The notes: a model not told the origin generated them from the letters alone. Shown: positions 24,439-34,032, numbered from the stretch's first letter. The stretch is 64,000 nt of DNA from Polynucleobacter sp. AM-7D1 (GCF_018688455.1 NZ_CP061319.1:1054001-1118000); one strand, 5' to 3'. Numbers and translations: made by a program.

Positions 24439-25716
24439 CTAATCTTCCTGCTTTGCAAATCGATCGTTTAGTAGCACTGCACCTTCTGCCAGTATGCGCG
24501 AACCAGGTTCAATGCCACTAGTAATCGCAAAGGCCTTGCTGTTTAAATCGTAACCTTTAACAGGAATGCGACGATACACTTCGTCTCCAGCCTTAATAAT
24601 CACGTAACGCATCTCGCGTATGCGGACCACGGCTGTTTGTGGCACAACGATAGCATCAGCCATGCCGGTGGTGAGCTTGGCAGATGCGTACATATCTGGA
24701 CGCAAAAGGTCATCATGATTATCTATATCCGCACGAATCAATAAAGCGCGAGTTTGCGGATCAATCGCGGGAGCAATATAGTTTGCGTAAGCTACGAACT
24801 CTTTATCCGGATAGGCTTCTACCTGCAAAACTATTTTCTGACCGGATTTAATCAAGCGCAAGTCTTGTTCAAACACATTTCCCAAGAACCAGAGTTGCTT
24901 TGGATCTGCCAAGGTAGCAATCACATCACCTGAGTCCACAGCAGACCCAGGCTCCACATTCCGCTTAACCACTACACCCTTTAGGGGTGATCGCATCACT
25001 AAGTTGCTTTGAGTTTTACCGGTAGCTTCAATTGCCCTGATATCACCATCACCAGCGCCAAGATTACGCATACGATTTGCGGCCGCTTGTTGGGTAATGC
25101 GAGCATCCCCAAGTAAATCACCCATGGTCTTACTAGATTCCAATACCCTGGCTGTTTTTGAAGAGAGCAAATATTCTTGCTGAGCTGAAATAAATTCTGG
25201 GCTATAGAGCTCTACTATTGGAGAACCAATATTGATCTCGGCACCATCAAAAGCGTAAATACGTTCTACCCGCCCAGGTGCGCGTGCTGATAGCACCTTA
25301 GACTTTTCAGCATTAAACGCTAAGCGACCTGGTACTTTGATATCCACTGGTACCTGTACTTTTTCTGCCGTTTGGAAGATATAGATTTCTGGGTTCAGCT
25401 TGACGCCAGGAAGCCTTAACTCCAAGACGCCACTCTTCTCTATTTTGAGGGCCTTATCAGAAGCCTCAATCTTCACATTGCGATTGACATTGGTAATCCG
25501 ACCTAAAACAATACCCATCGATAGGATGGCAAAAGCAAAAGCGGCTAAGCGGACACGGTAGCGATTTTGGGGGCTGAGATTCCAGTACAGACCAGCAATA
25601 CTAGCGAGTGCCACATGTAATCTATGCCCACCAAAGTGCATAGCCTTTTCAGCAATGGGCTTAGCTTTATCACCAAGCTGTTTTAGAAAAGAAAGAATTT
25701 TGTCTTTCAATACCAC
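24439..25716 (-). CDS. RND efflux periplasmic adaptor, CzcB type
   Basis: The membrane-fusion protein linking the RND pump to the outer-membrane channel. An N-terminal membrane helix lies near residues 46-66. Barrel-sandwich and hairpin regions follow (RAPGRVERIYAFDGAEINIGSP, then a coiled coil around SAQQEYLLSSKTARVLESS). The beta-barrel segment GSAVDSGDVIATLADP is also present. It has 425 residues, and 3 bases separate it from the upstream TolC-like gene. No His-rich metal-binding N-terminus as in some CzcB proteins is visible. Confidence 0.92.
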   Translation of the reverse strand: MVLKDKILSFLKQLGDKAKPIAEKAMHFGGHRLHVALASIAGLYWNLSPQNRYRVRLAAFAFAILSMGIVLGRITNVNRNVKIEASDKALKIEKSGVLELRLPGVKLNPEIYIFQTAEKVQVPVDIKVPGRLAFNAEKSKVLSARAPGRVERIYAFDGAEINIGSPIVELYSPEFISAQQEYLLSSKTARVLESSKTMGDLLGDARITQQAAANRMRNLGAGDGDIRAIEATGKTQSNLVMRSPLKGVVVKRNVEPGSAVDSGDVIATLADPKQLWFLGNVFEQDLRLIKSGQKIVLQVEAYPDKEFVAYANYIAPAIDPQTRALLIRADIDNHDDLLRPDMYASAKLTTGMADAIVVPQTAVVRIREMRYVIIKAGDEVYRRIPVKGYDLNSKAFAITSGIEPGSRILAEGAVLLNDRFAKQED

Positions 25717-25719
25717 TCC

Positions 25720-27243
25720 TTAAAAAGGTTCTTTGCCAGATGTAGCTAGCAACACGGCTTGCGCTTGAAGTAGATTGCTCTCTGCTAAGGCTAATTGAAC
25801 TTCGAGGCTACGCAATTGGGTTTGTGCTGTCAGCAAATCGTTAAATCCCTGACCATTATTTGAGTACTGAGTTAAGCCAACTTTATAAGCAGCATCTGCT
25901 TGTGGAACTTGGCGCTCTTTGAGAAATTGCGCCTGATTCTTGGCTTGCTCATATGTGGCATAAGCACCATTAACCGCCAACACAATTTGTTGTCGATTAG
26001 AAATATTGCCAGCTTCAGCTGCCGCTTGATTGCGCTGCGCCTGCTCTACCCCATACTTTTCTTTGGTAAAGAAATACAGCGGAATAATCAAATCCAATTC
26101 AAACTGGTAGTACATCGCGCCATTATTCGCTGAGAATGGTCCCCGTGGTGTGAATGAAGAACCAATCACTTGAAAGTCAGGTAGGTAGGCTTTCTTGGCG
26201 AGATCAACGCCTTTGCGAGCAGCCTCAAGCTGTAATGCTGAGCTCTTCAATGAGGGGTGACTGGTTTCGGCATAGTCTTCCAACTCCAGCAAAGTTGGAA
26301 CGCTGCTGATGGCACGACGGACGTCACCGCGCAAGATCAACTTTTCTCTCGAGTGGCGGCCTATCAAGGTATTAATGTTGTGCAATGAGACCGATAGCTG
26401 GCGCTCTACAATGAATTGATCTGCTTGAGCAGCACTTTGCGCCACTTGTGCGTTGAGATATTCAACATAAGCAGCAGCATTATTAGAGTAGCGCGCTTTG
26501 GCAACATTCTTAATCATCTCCAAACGCATTACCGATTCCTTGAGAACCTGCAACTGTTTCTGGGATGCTAAGGCGCCGTAATACAGAGTAGATAGCTGAG
26601 CACCCAACTGCAGGTAGGTGGATTCGCTTTGAGCTAAGAGTGCTTCCGCATTGGTATTGGCAATATCAGATGCCAAGCTTTTCTTACCTGGAAACTGAAG
26701 TGGTTGGGCAAGCGTAATGGCATTATTACTGCTGACCCCATTTGGGTATTGTGATGTCGGTGCATTTGCCCCACCCAATGCAAATGGGGAGTTCACTGGC
26801 ATGCCAGACCACACCAACCCGACTTGTGGGTTAGCTGGGGCATTAATCTGCGGCACAGTAGCCTTGGCAGACAAATAGGACTCGCGCAAAGAAGACAATT
26901 GCGGGTTGTTTAATTTAAGTTCGTTCCAAAGCTGGCGCAAATCCATTTCTGCGGGGCCAGCTGGTGCACCCATGGTGTAGATCTTCGGCGTATTACTTTG
27001 CGTTACTGGCGCAAATAAGCTTGCGGCCTTGGCAGGATTCGGAGCATTAGGGGTGCTACTGACATTGCTAACTAGTGGAGGTGCAGATAAGCTCTCTTGA
27101 GATTCATTGAGCTGCACAGTGACGCTAGCTGGAGTGGCAGTATTTACAGGCGATGTTTGCGCAAAAACAGATGTCACTAAGAACAGGGGTGCAAAAGAAC
27201 AAACGCCAGCAAGCCACTTTGAGGGCTTTGCTTTTGCATGCAT
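25720..27243 (-). CDS. TolC-family outer-membrane efflux protein, CzcC type
   Basis: The outer-membrane channel of the metal efflux operon. Starting at the ATG at 27243 gives a clear signal peptide (SKWLAGVCSFAPLFLVTSVFAQ) followed by two long helical OEP repeats typical of TolC/CzcC. The open frame reaches 27345, but the extra residues are not signal-like. It is the first gene of the C-B-A operon. A metal-responsive regulator gene is not seen next to it. Confidence 0.9.
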   Translation of the reverse strand: MHAKAKPSKWLAGVCSFAPLFLVTSVFAQTSPVNTATPASVTVQLNESQESLSAPPLVSNVSSTPNAPNPAKAASLFAPVTQSNTPKIYTMGAPAGPAEMDLRQLWNELKLNNPQLSSLRESYLSAKATVPQINAPANPQVGLVWSGMPVNSPFALGGANAPTSQYPNGVSSNNAITLAQPLQFPGKKSLASDIANTNAEALLAQSESTYLQLGAQLSTLYYGALASQKQLQVLKESVMRLEMIKNVAKARYSNNAAAYVEYLNAQVAQSAAQADQFIVERQLSVSLHNINTLIGRHSREKLILRGDVRRAISSVPTLLELEDYAETSHPSLKSSALQLEAARKGVDLAKKAYLPDFQVIGSSFTPRGPFSANNGAMYYQFELDLIIPLYFFTKEKYGVEQAQRNQAAAEAGNISNRQQIVLAVNGAYATYEQAKNQAQFLKERQVPQADAAYKVGLTQYSNNGQGFNDLLTAQTQLRSLEVQLALAESNLLQAQAVLLATSGKEPF

Positions 27244-27450
27244 CTGTTTCTGAGTTGTAATCTGGCCGTGAATCAAATCGGCTGCCTCTAAATCTCTACT
27301 AATGCTGTTTTTATAGTCCTGAATGTAGATTTCCCTACATATCAAGGGGTTTTAGTGATTATAGGGGTCTAGAGGCAAAAGTCCATCAAATACGAATTCT
27401 TATCTTATTGATTCTAAAGACAATAATGAATTTAGCCCTACTGATAATGC

Positions 27451-28869
27451 CTAGAATTCAGCATGAACCCTGAAAGATAGGATCTTGACCGGTCCGCGGG
27501 CAGAGTTATAGGCTGGATTGATGATGTGCTGCAAGTTCAAACCGGCGAGCATGTTCTTAATCACCGTGGCGTTGTAATAGATCTCACCGATGCGCTCAGG
27601 TGAATAAGAAATCGTTTGGCTGGGACTAGCGTAGTCACCAATAAAATAAGACACACCACCAGCTTGCAAGTAACCACGGCGGTAGCTCGACAAACCATTT
27701 TGCATGGCAGAGATACCAATACTGTCTTTGGGGCGCTTCCAACTTGTGCCATTCATGCCCATACCAATAGAGATGGAGTTGTCTGCTTCAGTAAATGACA
27801 TCGTTTCAGTCTGACCGTCGGATGTGAAGGCACGACCATAGATACCAAGATCTTTGGTCAAAGCCTGCTCGCCATGTATGCCAATACCCGTTTTGATTTG
27901 CATATTGTTGCGGACATTGTTAATTGCTTGGGTGCCTTGGCGAGCATTGGGGTCCTGGTCAATGTAATTGGTGGCGTCTGAGAAACGTGCCAAGATCATT
28001 TTGTTGCGATAAGCCAAGACGCTGACCTTGCCTGGTAGATCGGCAATATTGTGCTGGCGCTCTACTTCTACTTGATCACCATAGGTATTAAAGATTTGCC
28101 AATTGAGATCACGACCATTGGGTGATTTGGGAGCGAGCATGCGTGAGGCACGCATCACCCAGTTATCCAAATACCACTCCCCTGCCAAGCCCCAGCTATA
28201 ACCTCTTGCATCAGCTGCATAGTCGTAAGCGAGATAGGTCATATTGCCCCAATTCATAAACTGAATGCGTGGGTCTTTGGCATAACGGCTGTCATCAAAA
28301 ATATCAAGTGTGGAGAACTGGCCGCCAGTAAGCACCACGCGATTACTACTCACGGTTTGTGTAATTTGATTGGCTTCATTCTCAAGAACGACTTTGTCAC
28401 CCTCTTGATTGATCGTATGGCGCGCAAATGCACGAGCAGAATAGAACTTGGCCTGCGTTCCTGTTGCTTTACTACCCTCACCGTTGGTAAAGCCACCAAG
28501 ACCAACTAATCCAGAAAACGGCACACCAGAAATCACTTCCGGATTGAAGTAGACATCGGTATTGGGTGCTAGGCGTGCACCCATGAATAAAGTACCCGAC
28601 CAGGTATAGCTCATCGAGCTTTGAGCGTTCAAACTATTCTGCCCAGAATAAGATGAATTGAAATTGTTGTAGCGCTGATTAACGTAAGTTGTTTGCCCGT
28701 GAAGATTGACGGGCATACCCCATAGACCTCCCTCAGTAGGCACACCCTCAATCGGAGAGGCGAAACTTGCAATCTGATCTGAACCCGATCCCGCCTTCTG
28801 GGCGATAGCAGTTGTGCTGCAAAAGGCAACAAGCAAGCAAGGCAGAAGTCGAAAGGATTTGTGGGTCAT
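27451..28869 (-). CDS. OprB-like carbohydrate-selective porin
   Basis: A secreted 472-residue protein with a signal peptide ending at AIAQ and a beta-barrel pattern ending in an aromatic residue (SFRVHAEF). Segments such as GGQFSTLDIFDDSRYAKDPRIQFMNW and YLQAGGVSYFIGDY recall the OprB/carbohydrate porin family. Substrate is unknown. Its position upstream of the metal exporter on the same strand, separated by about 200 bases from the exporter start, may be coincidental. Confidence 0.75.
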   Translation of the reverse strand: MTHKSFRLLPCLLVAFCSTTAIAQKAGSGSDQIASFASPIEGVPTEGGLWGMPVNLHGQTTYVNQRYNNFNSSYSGQNSLNAQSSMSYTWSGTLFMGARLAPNTDVYFNPEVISGVPFSGLVGLGGFTNGEGSKATGTQAKFYSARAFARHTINQEGDKVVLENEANQITQTVSSNRVVLTGGQFSTLDIFDDSRYAKDPRIQFMNWGNMTYLAYDYAADARGYSWGLAGEWYLDNWVMRASRMLAPKSPNGRDLNWQIFNTYGDQVEVERQHNIADLPGKVSVLAYRNKMILARFSDATNYIDQDPNARQGTQAINNVRNNMQIKTGIGIHGEQALTKDLGIYGRAFTSDGQTETMSFTEADNSISIGMGMNGTSWKRPKDSIGISAMQNGLSSYRRGYLQAGGVSYFIGDYASPSQTISYSPERIGEIYYNATVIKNMLAGLNLQHIINPAYNSARGPVKILSFRVHAEF

Positions 28870-29076
28870 TCACAATTTCACAATACTGAGCATCAATGAC
28901 CAATCAATCACTAGAAAAGAAACTAAAGGTCAGATCTACCGGGGTAAAAACTAGACAACTCGGATAGGCACTGCGTGAGATTGAAGCTCATCAGGAGTGC
29001 AGGCCAAATTATCCCTAAAAAGAGCTAATTTACCTAGAATTTATGTCGCTTTAGTGACTATTGAGCCTATTGCGCC

Positions 29077-29349
29077 CTATCGCTTAAGGTCTCGATAAAA
29101 ATTTTCATGAACTCCATAGCCAATTAATGCGATTTGAGTTCCATCCAGACTAACCGAGTATGCCAACAACATTTGTTGATGGAGATGGCGAAACTTATAA
29201 ACCTGCACACCCAACAAATCACCCTTCTTCATCTCCCCAACAAATGGCTTGGAGATAATATCTTTAACCGCTGAATCAAGGGCCTTCTTTTCGGCGGGAG
29301 AAATTTTCTTAATAGCTCGATCAAATCGAGGGGTTGTTAATACCCTCAT
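29077..29349 (-). CDS. RelE/ParE-type toxin
   Basis: A 90-residue protein with the RelE/ParE fold pattern: N-terminal helices (RFDRAIKKISPAEKKAL), a central strand region with MKKGDLLGVQVYKFRH and a C-terminal strand IALIGYGVHENFYRDLKR. RelE-type toxins cleave mRNA at the ribosome and ParE-type toxins act on gyrase; which applies here cannot be told. The start overlaps the antitoxin stop by 4 bases (ATGA). Confidence 0.85.
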   Translation of the reverse strand: MRVLTTPRFDRAIKKISPAEKKALDSAVKDIISKPFVGEMKKGDLLGVQVYKFRHLHQQMLLAYSVSLDGTQIALIGYGVHENFYRDLKR

Positions 29350-29564
29350 CCGAATTTATATGGGGAAAGATTGCCAGCTTTTACCTCTTCAATACTTACG
29401 AGCATATCTTGAAGCATGTTGATGGGTAGATCAGGATTCTCTTCAGCGACCTTACCCAAGCGAGCCCAGTACTCAATTTGCTTAGGTACTGATCTATGCA
29501 TTGCCTGAGCATAGGGCTTGGCGTCTTCCACCAATATATCCGATAACTTGATTGCTATAGCCAT
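29346..29564 (-). CDS. ParD-like antitoxin
   Basis: A 72-residue protein matching the ParD-like antitoxin family: an N-terminal ribbon-helix-helix-like region (AIKLSDILVEDAKPYAQAMHRSVPKQIEYWARLGKVAEE) and a flexible C-terminus that would bind the toxin. A strong AAGGAG precedes the ATG. It is the first gene of the pair, as usual for autoregulated toxin-antitoxin loci. Confidence 0.85.
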   Translation of the reverse strand: MAIAIKLSDILVEDAKPYAQAMHRSVPKQIEYWARLGKVAEENPDLPINMLQDMLVSIEEVKAGNLSPYKFG

Positions 29565-29584
29565 AATGAGCTCCTTATTAAACT

Positions 29585-29612
29585 AGTATCAATTTAATAC
29601 AAAAGGTTGCAA
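29585..29612 (-). promoter_or_regulatory. putative promoter of the toxin-antitoxin operon
   Basis: On the minus strand TTGCAA (29612-29607) and GATACT (29590-29585) are separated by 16 bases, and AAGGAG with the start codon follows. The -35 box lies inside the inverted repeat 29601-29625, so the repeat may be the operator. Confidence 0.45.
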
Positions 29613-29625
29613 AAAGCAACTTTTT
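29601..29625. repeat. inverted repeat, operator or recR terminator
   Basis: Arms AAAAGGTTGC and GCAACTTTTT flank five A; one mismatch in ten. On the minus strand it reads as an A-rich, GC-stem, then CTTTT structure, which would also suit a terminator for the recR operon ending at 29678. Both uses are possible. Confidence 0.5.
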
Positions 29626-29677
29626 ACTAAGCACCATTATTAATGGGGATTTAGGATATAACTTAGATATACCAAAC

Positions 29678-30292
29678 TTAGCGCCGATCCATCAGCGCCC
29701 TGGCTAATGTGCCCGCATCCACATACTCAAGCTCACCACCCACCGGAATACCTCTTGCAATTCTGGTGACTTTAATACCTTTGGATTTGAGCACTTCACC
29801 AATGTAGTGGGCTGTGGCCTCACCTTCACTAGTGAAATTCGTTGCCAGAACAACTTCTCGCACTGGCACTCCAGTATCAGGAGCTTCAATGCGAGCTAGC
29901 AGTCGATCAAAATGAATTTCATTAGGGCCCATGCCATCAAGTGGTGAGATGCGACCCATTAATACGAAGTAATTACCTTTGAAACTCAAAGTCTGCTCGA
30001 CCATCACTTGGTCAGCGGGGGTTTCCACAATACACAGCAAGGATGGATCACGACGATCATCGTTACAAGTTACGCAGATTTGGGTTTCGGAGAAAGTATT
30101 ACAACGGGCACAGTGACCTACAGTCTCTACTGCTTCACCCAATGACTGAGCAAGCACTGCAGCACCATTGCGATCATGCTGAAGCAAATAAAAAGCCATG
30201 CGCTGAGCAGACTTGGGGCCTACGCCAGGCAATACACGCAATGCCTCGATCAAACGACCAAGGGCATCTTGCGGAGCTTCTTGACGTGCCAT
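29678..30292 (-). CDS. recR: recombination mediator RecR
   Basis: Works with RecF/RecO in loading RecA at gaps. It has an N-terminal helix-hairpin-helix ([17 protein letters not shown]), a four-cysteine zinc site ([16 protein letters not shown]), and a Toprim domain ([16 protein letters not shown]). The 204 residues are standard. dnaX-ybaB-recR is the conserved bacterial order. Confidence 0.97.
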   Translation of the reverse strand: MARQEAPQDALGRLIEALRVLPGVGPKSAQRMAFYLLQHDRNGAAVLAQSLGEAVETVGHCARCNTFSETQICVTCNDDRRDPSLLCIVETPADQVMVEQTLSFKGNYFVLMGRISPLDGMGPNEIHFDRLLARIEAPDTGVPVREVVLATNFTSEGEATAHYIGEVLKSKGIKVTRIARGIPVGGELEYVDAGTLARALMDRR

Positions 30293-30317
30293 TAAATAAA
30301 GATATTTCTAAGGATGA

Positions 30318-30641
30318 TTAAAACGGCAGCTTAAATCCAGGAGGCATCGGCATACCAGCAGTAGCACCAGACATCACTTGTGCATTAGCAGCCTCTACTT
30401 GTTTGAATGCATCTGTATAGGCGGTAACCAATAAGTCTTCGAGCATTTCACGATCATCCATTGCACCTGGATCGATCTGCACGCGCTTCATCTCATATTT
30501 GCCAGAGATACTCACTTTGACTAAGCCACCAGCCGCTTGGCCAGTGACTTCAAGCGCAGCCAATTGCTCTTGCGCTACCTTCATCTTCTCTTGCATCTGC
30601 TGGGCTTGTTTCATCAAACCCGCAAGGCCGCCTTTCATCAT
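30318..30641 (-). CDS. nucleoid-associated protein, YbaB/EbfC family
   Basis: A small dimeric DNA-binding protein of 107 residues with the family pattern [16 protein letters not shown] at the N-terminus and the central segment [18 protein letters not shown]. It lies between dnaX and recR as in most bacteria. Confidence 0.95.
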   Translation of the reverse strand: MMKGGLAGLMKQAQQMQEKMKVAQEQLAALEVTGQAAGGLVKVSISGKYEMKRVQIDPGAMDDREMLEDLLVTAYTDAFKQVEAANAQVMSGATAGMPMPPGFKLPF

Positions 30642-30691
30642 CGCTTATTTCCTTTGTTTACTTATATGTCTATCAATATTGAACTGAACAA

Positions 30692-32359
30692 TCAAAGAGG
30701 CTTCACGGAGCCACCGACAACCTTGGCTCCAAACTCTTTTTCTAATTGCTGAATAAATGGATCTTGCGCAATCATCTGCTCTGCATTTTGTCTTTTCTCT
30801 TGATGAATCTGAGCATCTACTTTGGCCACTGTCTTACCCTCAACTTCACCCTTCTCGATAATGACTTTGATGGGTTTGCCAAAGTGTGCTGTTAATGCAT
30901 CTGCAAGACGGCCAATAGAAGCTTCGGATGCCAGTTGCGGCATCGGCGTTACAACCGTGGCGCGCACACCTACCGGTGAATCTTCCCAATCTTGCAACTC
31001 CGTCTGAAATGCTAACTGCTGAACTAAGCCTTTAACCGGCAACTGGCGCATTAAGGAATGCCAGTCTGGACGATTAGCCGCAGATGCAGTAGCGACTGGT
31101 GCAGGAACTGCTGGAGCTGCGGCAGCAGGTTTAGCTGCGGCTGGAGTAGATGCCGCAGGCGCAGACCTTACTGGGGCAGCAGTTTGATTTGCTGGTGCGG
31201 AAGGTCTTGGTGCTGACGCTACTGGAGGCGCTGAATTACCTACCCTACCTGGAGTTTCATTTCCGGGACGAAAAGCTAGCATCCGCAGAAGAGTCATAGC
31301 AAAGCCAGTTTGCTCATCTGGAGCTAGCGATAAATCGGGACGGCTAGTAATACTAATTTGGTAGAACAACTGGGCTTCTTCTTTTGTCAGTGCGCTAGCT
31401 AAGCGACGAATCTCTGCCGCTTCTGGCCAGTCTTCTAGTACAGATTCCGGAACAATTTGTGCAGCTGCGATTTTCTGAATCAGGCTCGATAAATCTGCCA
31501 GCGCTAATGAGAAAGACATACTGCGCTCACCCATCTCATTGGAGATAGCTAATAATGTCGCACCATCTTTAGCAATCAATGAATCCAAAATTCTGATGAG
31601 GTAGGCATCATCGAGTGTGCCGAGCATGCCACGTACTGCCTCTTCAGATACTTTGCCAGCGGCATAAGCAATCGCTTGATCCGTCAGTGACAAAGCATCG
31701 CGCATAGAACCTTGCGCTGCTTTTGCCAAAACACGCAGTGCATTGGTTTCACATTCAACGTTTTCTGCGGCAAGTACTTTTTCTAAATGCTCAACGATGA
31801 GCGGAACAGGCATTTGCTTGAGATTGAACTGCAAGCAACGGGACAAAATGGTAACTGGAATCTTTTGTGGATCAGTAGTTGCAAGTATGAACTTCACATG
31901 CTCAGGCGGCTCTTCGAGCGTCTTGAGCATGGCATTAAAGGCATGATTGGTGAGCATGTGCACCTCGTCAATCATGAATATCTTGAAACGAGAACCCGAA
32001 GGCGAATAAGCTGCGCTTTCAAGTAAAGGGGTTATTTCCTCGACCTTGCGATTACTCGCCGCATCCATTTCAATGTAATCGACGGAACTACCACTATCAA
32101 TAGCAACGCAAGACGCGCATTTTCCACACGGCGTGGAGGTCATTTGACCCTGACCATCCTCGCCAACACAATTGAGTGCTTTAGCAATAATTCGGGCAAT
32201 GGTGGTCTTTCCGACCCCACGAGTGCCTGTAAAGAGCCAAGCGTGGTGTAGTCGACCTTGGTCTAAGGCATGGGTTAATGCCTTAACCACATGGTCTTGT
32301 CCTACCAATTGGGAGAAAGTTTTAGGGCGCCACGAACGGGCTAAAGCCAATGCTGTCAT
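30692..32359 (-). CDS. dnaX: DNA polymerase III subunits tau/gamma
   Basis: The clamp-loader ATPase. It has Walker A GTRGVGKTTIAR, a zinc site with CGKCASC near residue 80, Walker B-like MIDEVHML, and SRC sensor ILSRCLQF. An Ala/Pro-rich linker (about residues 370-430) leads to a short tau C-terminal region. The ATG at 32359 with GGAG close upstream is chosen; another ATG lies 9 bases earlier. It is divergent from the 4.5S RNA gene. No poly-A frameshift site of the E. coli type was noticed. Confidence 0.96.
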   Translation of the reverse strand: MTALALARSWRPKTFSQLVGQDHVVKALTHALDQGRLHHAWLFTGTRGVGKTTIARIIAKALNCVGEDGQGQMTSTPCGKCASCVAIDSGSSVDYIEMDAASNRKVEEITPLLESAAYSPSGSRFKIFMIDEVHMLTNHAFNAMLKTLEEPPEHVKFILATTDPQKIPVTILSRCLQFNLKQMPVPLIVEHLEKVLAAENVECETNALRVLAKAAQGSMRDALSLTDQAIAYAAGKVSEEAVRGMLGTLDDAYLIRILDSLIAKDGATLLAISNEMGERSMSFSLALADLSSLIQKIAAAQIVPESVLEDWPEAAEIRRLASALTKEEAQLFYQISITSRPDLSLAPDEQTGFAMTLLRMLAFRPGNETPGRVGNSAPPVASAPRPSAPANQTAAPVRSAPAASTPAAAKPAAAAPAVPAPVATASAANRPDWHSLMRQLPVKGLVQQLAFQTELQDWEDSPVGVRATVVTPMPQLASEASIGRLADALTAHFGKPIKVIIEKGEVEGKTVAKVDAQIHQEKRQNAEQMIAQDPFIQQLEKEFGAKVVGGSVKPL

Positions 32360-32378
32360 GTACTCCATTCTAACAAGC

Positions 32379-32384
32379 TAAAAT
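32379..32384 (+). promoter_or_regulatory. putative -10 box of the 4.5S RNA gene
   Basis: TAAAAT six bases before the predicted RNA 5' end at 32391. No good -35 is seen; TGTCAT at 32354-32359 is a weak candidate. Confidence 0.35.
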
Positions 32385-32390
32385 GGAATT

Positions 32391-32487
32391 GGACGGGCCT
32401 CCCCGCATGGCGGTTTGGATAACCTGGTCAGGTCGGGAACGAAGCAGCCAAACCCAATTCTGTCAGTGCCGGGGGTCGGGCTCGTCC
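32391..32487 (+). ncRNA. ffs: 4.5S RNA, bacterial small SRP RNA
   Basis: The RNA core of the signal recognition particle that binds Ffh. The apical domain has the universal GTCAGGTCGGGAACGAAGCA stretch (32429-32448) followed by GCC. The ends GGACGGGCC and GGGCTCGTCC pair to close a roughly 97-base hairpin, the size of the E. coli-type SRP RNA without an Alu domain. Its place next to dnaX is common in beta-proteobacteria. Ends are estimated from the helix. Confidence 0.95.
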
Positions 32488-32561
32488 ACCCTATTGATAA
32501 GTCCTTGTTTAGTTTGATATTTGTATTTCTAGACAAGGATTTGCACTAAGCTAAGGTCTCA

Positions 32562-32771
32562 ATGTCACAACCAGACATGAACAAATACGTAGTCATCTCT
32601 ATCGAACCGACCGATCTAAGCAACCACTGGGTCATTACCTACCAAACCCCTAGAGGCGTAACCGAACAAGAATCTGTAGAGGCTTTTGATTCCAATGACG
32701 CATTCATTAAATTTCGCAATCAGCGGATTCAAGAGTTAAAAGCAAAAGTCATTCGAAAAGCGCAAAAATAA
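32562..32771 (+). CDS. small hypothetical protein
   Basis: A 69-residue polar protein with no signal or membrane segment. The pattern of alternating strands (KYVVISIEP, WVITYQTP) and a basic C-terminal helix (FRNQRIQELKAKVIRKAQK) suggests a small folded protein. Start could be the first ATG or the internal ATG at 32577. It converges on a small membrane-protein gene. I do not recognise the family. Confidence 0.6.
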   Translation: MSQPDMNKYVVISIEPTDLSNHWVITYQTPRGVTEQESVEAFDSNDAFIKFRNQRIQELKAKVIRKAQK

Positions 32772-32921
32772 TTACTGCTTCCAAAAGCAGGATAAGCGCC
32801 GGTCAATTCCAGCAGCAAAGTCGTGATAAATCCACTTATTGCAAATGAACTGATCCACGACGATCAATACTAGGATGACTGCCACCAGAAATATCAGCAA
32901 CCATTTAAGAGAAGTGTTCAT
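32772..32921 (-). CDS. 49-residue single-pass membrane protein
   Basis: A short gene starting at ATG 32921 with GGAG 8 bases upstream. It encodes one strong hydrophobic helix near residues 7-22 (WLLIFLVAVILVLIVV) followed by a soluble tail with a C-terminal FWKQ. The hydrophobic run, the Shine-Dalgarno and the clean stop support it as real. The function is unknown. Confidence 0.6.
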   Translation of the reverse strand: MNTSLKWLLIFLVAVILVLIVVDQFICNKWIYHDFAAGIDRRLSCFWKQ

Positions 32922-32963
32922 ACAGCAAGCTCCATTGAGGGGGTTGCGATTCGATTCAAGTTA

Positions 32964-33329
32964 TTAGGGCTCAATCTTGATTTTCTTGAACTTACCAAGC
33001 AGAGCCAAGCTAGCTAAGATTTGATTAGCCATATCCGCACTCAGATCCCCTTTAGCCAAGGCATACAAAATTTGATCCGCACGCTCCGATTCTGGGGCAG
33101 CTAGCAAGGCTTTAAAGATTTGCGCCTCAGTCATCACGCTATTAATTTGTATTGATGTCAGATTAATCTGAACCTTGCTGCCCTTGATACCATAGCGCAC
33201 TTGGGCCATTTCAATGAGTTCACTGCGTTGCTTTTCTTGCAAGCTTTCAAGTGTAGGTAATGCTGAATCAGCGCTAGGTGCTAGAGCCGGACCTTTGCGA
33301 GGCTTCTTGTAAACCAGATCATCATCCAC
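32964..33329 (-). CDS. hypothetical protein
   Basis: About 121 residues. The GTG at 33329 is preferred because GGAGG lies 5 bases upstream; the frame extends to a TTG at 33341. The N-terminal 25 residues are basic and Pro/Ala-rich, and the rest is predicted mostly helical (EKQRSELIEMAQVRYGI; MTEAQIFKALLAAPESERADQILYAL). There is no signal peptide. I do not recognise the family. Confidence 0.6.
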   Translation of the reverse strand: MDDDLVYKKPRKGPALAPSADSALPTLESLQEKQRSELIEMAQVRYGIKGSKVQINLTSIQINSVMTEAQIFKALLAAPESERADQILYALAKGDLSADMANQILASLALLGKFKKIKIEP

Positions 33330-33398
33330 AAAAGCCTCCAATCCCTTGATGAATGCAATTCATTTTGGGGAGTGCAAGTGCCATATCTGAGCGATTAC

Positions 33399-33758
33399 TT
33401 ATTTTGGTGCGAGCAAAATTCGCATTAAGGCAGTACGCGCTTCTGGCACCTTGAGTTGGTCAGCTAAATTGAGCAGCTCAGTGGCCTTGGGGATATTTTT
33501 TAAATATTCCATCACAAGACCATAGTTATAAATAGCTACCCCGTTTTTGCGTTTGACTTCAGTATCGAGTTCATAAAAGAGGCGGTCAATTTGACGCTCT
33601 TGCAATTGATCACTCCAAGCCATCTCGCAGCATTTACGAAAGGTGCGCTCGTAGCCTGCGCTTTCAATCGTGATGAAAGCATCAAACGCTTGGGGATATA
33701 GACCTAAGTTCTGGAAACGTAAACCTTCAGCAAAATCAGCGTTATTTAACTCGGACAT
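33399..33758 (-). CDS. small TPR-like/Sel1-like helical protein
   Basis: A 119-residue helical protein with two tetratricopeptide-like stretches: FAEGLRFQNLGLYPQAFDAF near the start and AIYNYGLVMEYLKNIPKATELLNLA near the end. This suggests protein-protein contacts. The ATG at 33758 is chosen over an upstream TTG. The partner is unknown. Confidence 0.6.
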   Translation of the reverse strand: MSELNNADFAEGLRFQNLGLYPQAFDAFITIESAGYERTFRKCCEMAWSDQLQERQIDRLFYELDTEVKRKNGVAIYNYGLVMEYLKNIPKATELLNLADQLKVPEARTALMRILLAPK

Positions 33759-33799
33759 AGTGGGGGCTCGATGCAATATAAAGACGTGAAGCCCATATA

Positions 33800-33997
33800 T
33801 TACCTTGTGCGCCTACCCTTTTGGGAGCGCATGCGCTCCTCTTCTTGGGCGGCGGTTAGAAAGGCCTCTTGCTGCTGCGTTTTTTGGGCTGCCTGCTCCA
33901 ATAGAGTCTTTCCGGTTTTGACTTGACCCTCTCCCAATAGCTCGTTTAAGGTCTTTTTGACCTTCGGTGGCTTGCTGGGTTTGAGTAAATCGGACAT
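33800..33997 (-). CDS. small basic hypothetical protein
   Basis: A 65-residue Lys/Gln-rich protein (KPPKVKKTLNELL; QAAQKTQQQEAFLTAAQEEERMRSQKGRRTR) ending in a basic tail, probably a helix. The ATG at 33997 is chosen. It lies in line with the two preceding minus-strand genes. Function unknown. Confidence 0.5.
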   Translation of the reverse strand: MSDLLKPSKPPKVKKTLNELLGEGQVKTGKTLLEQAAQKTQQQEAFLTAAQEEERMRSQKGRRTR

Positions 33998-34032
33998 AAC
34001 CACATTCTAAATTTAGAGCGAGAAAAGGCCAA

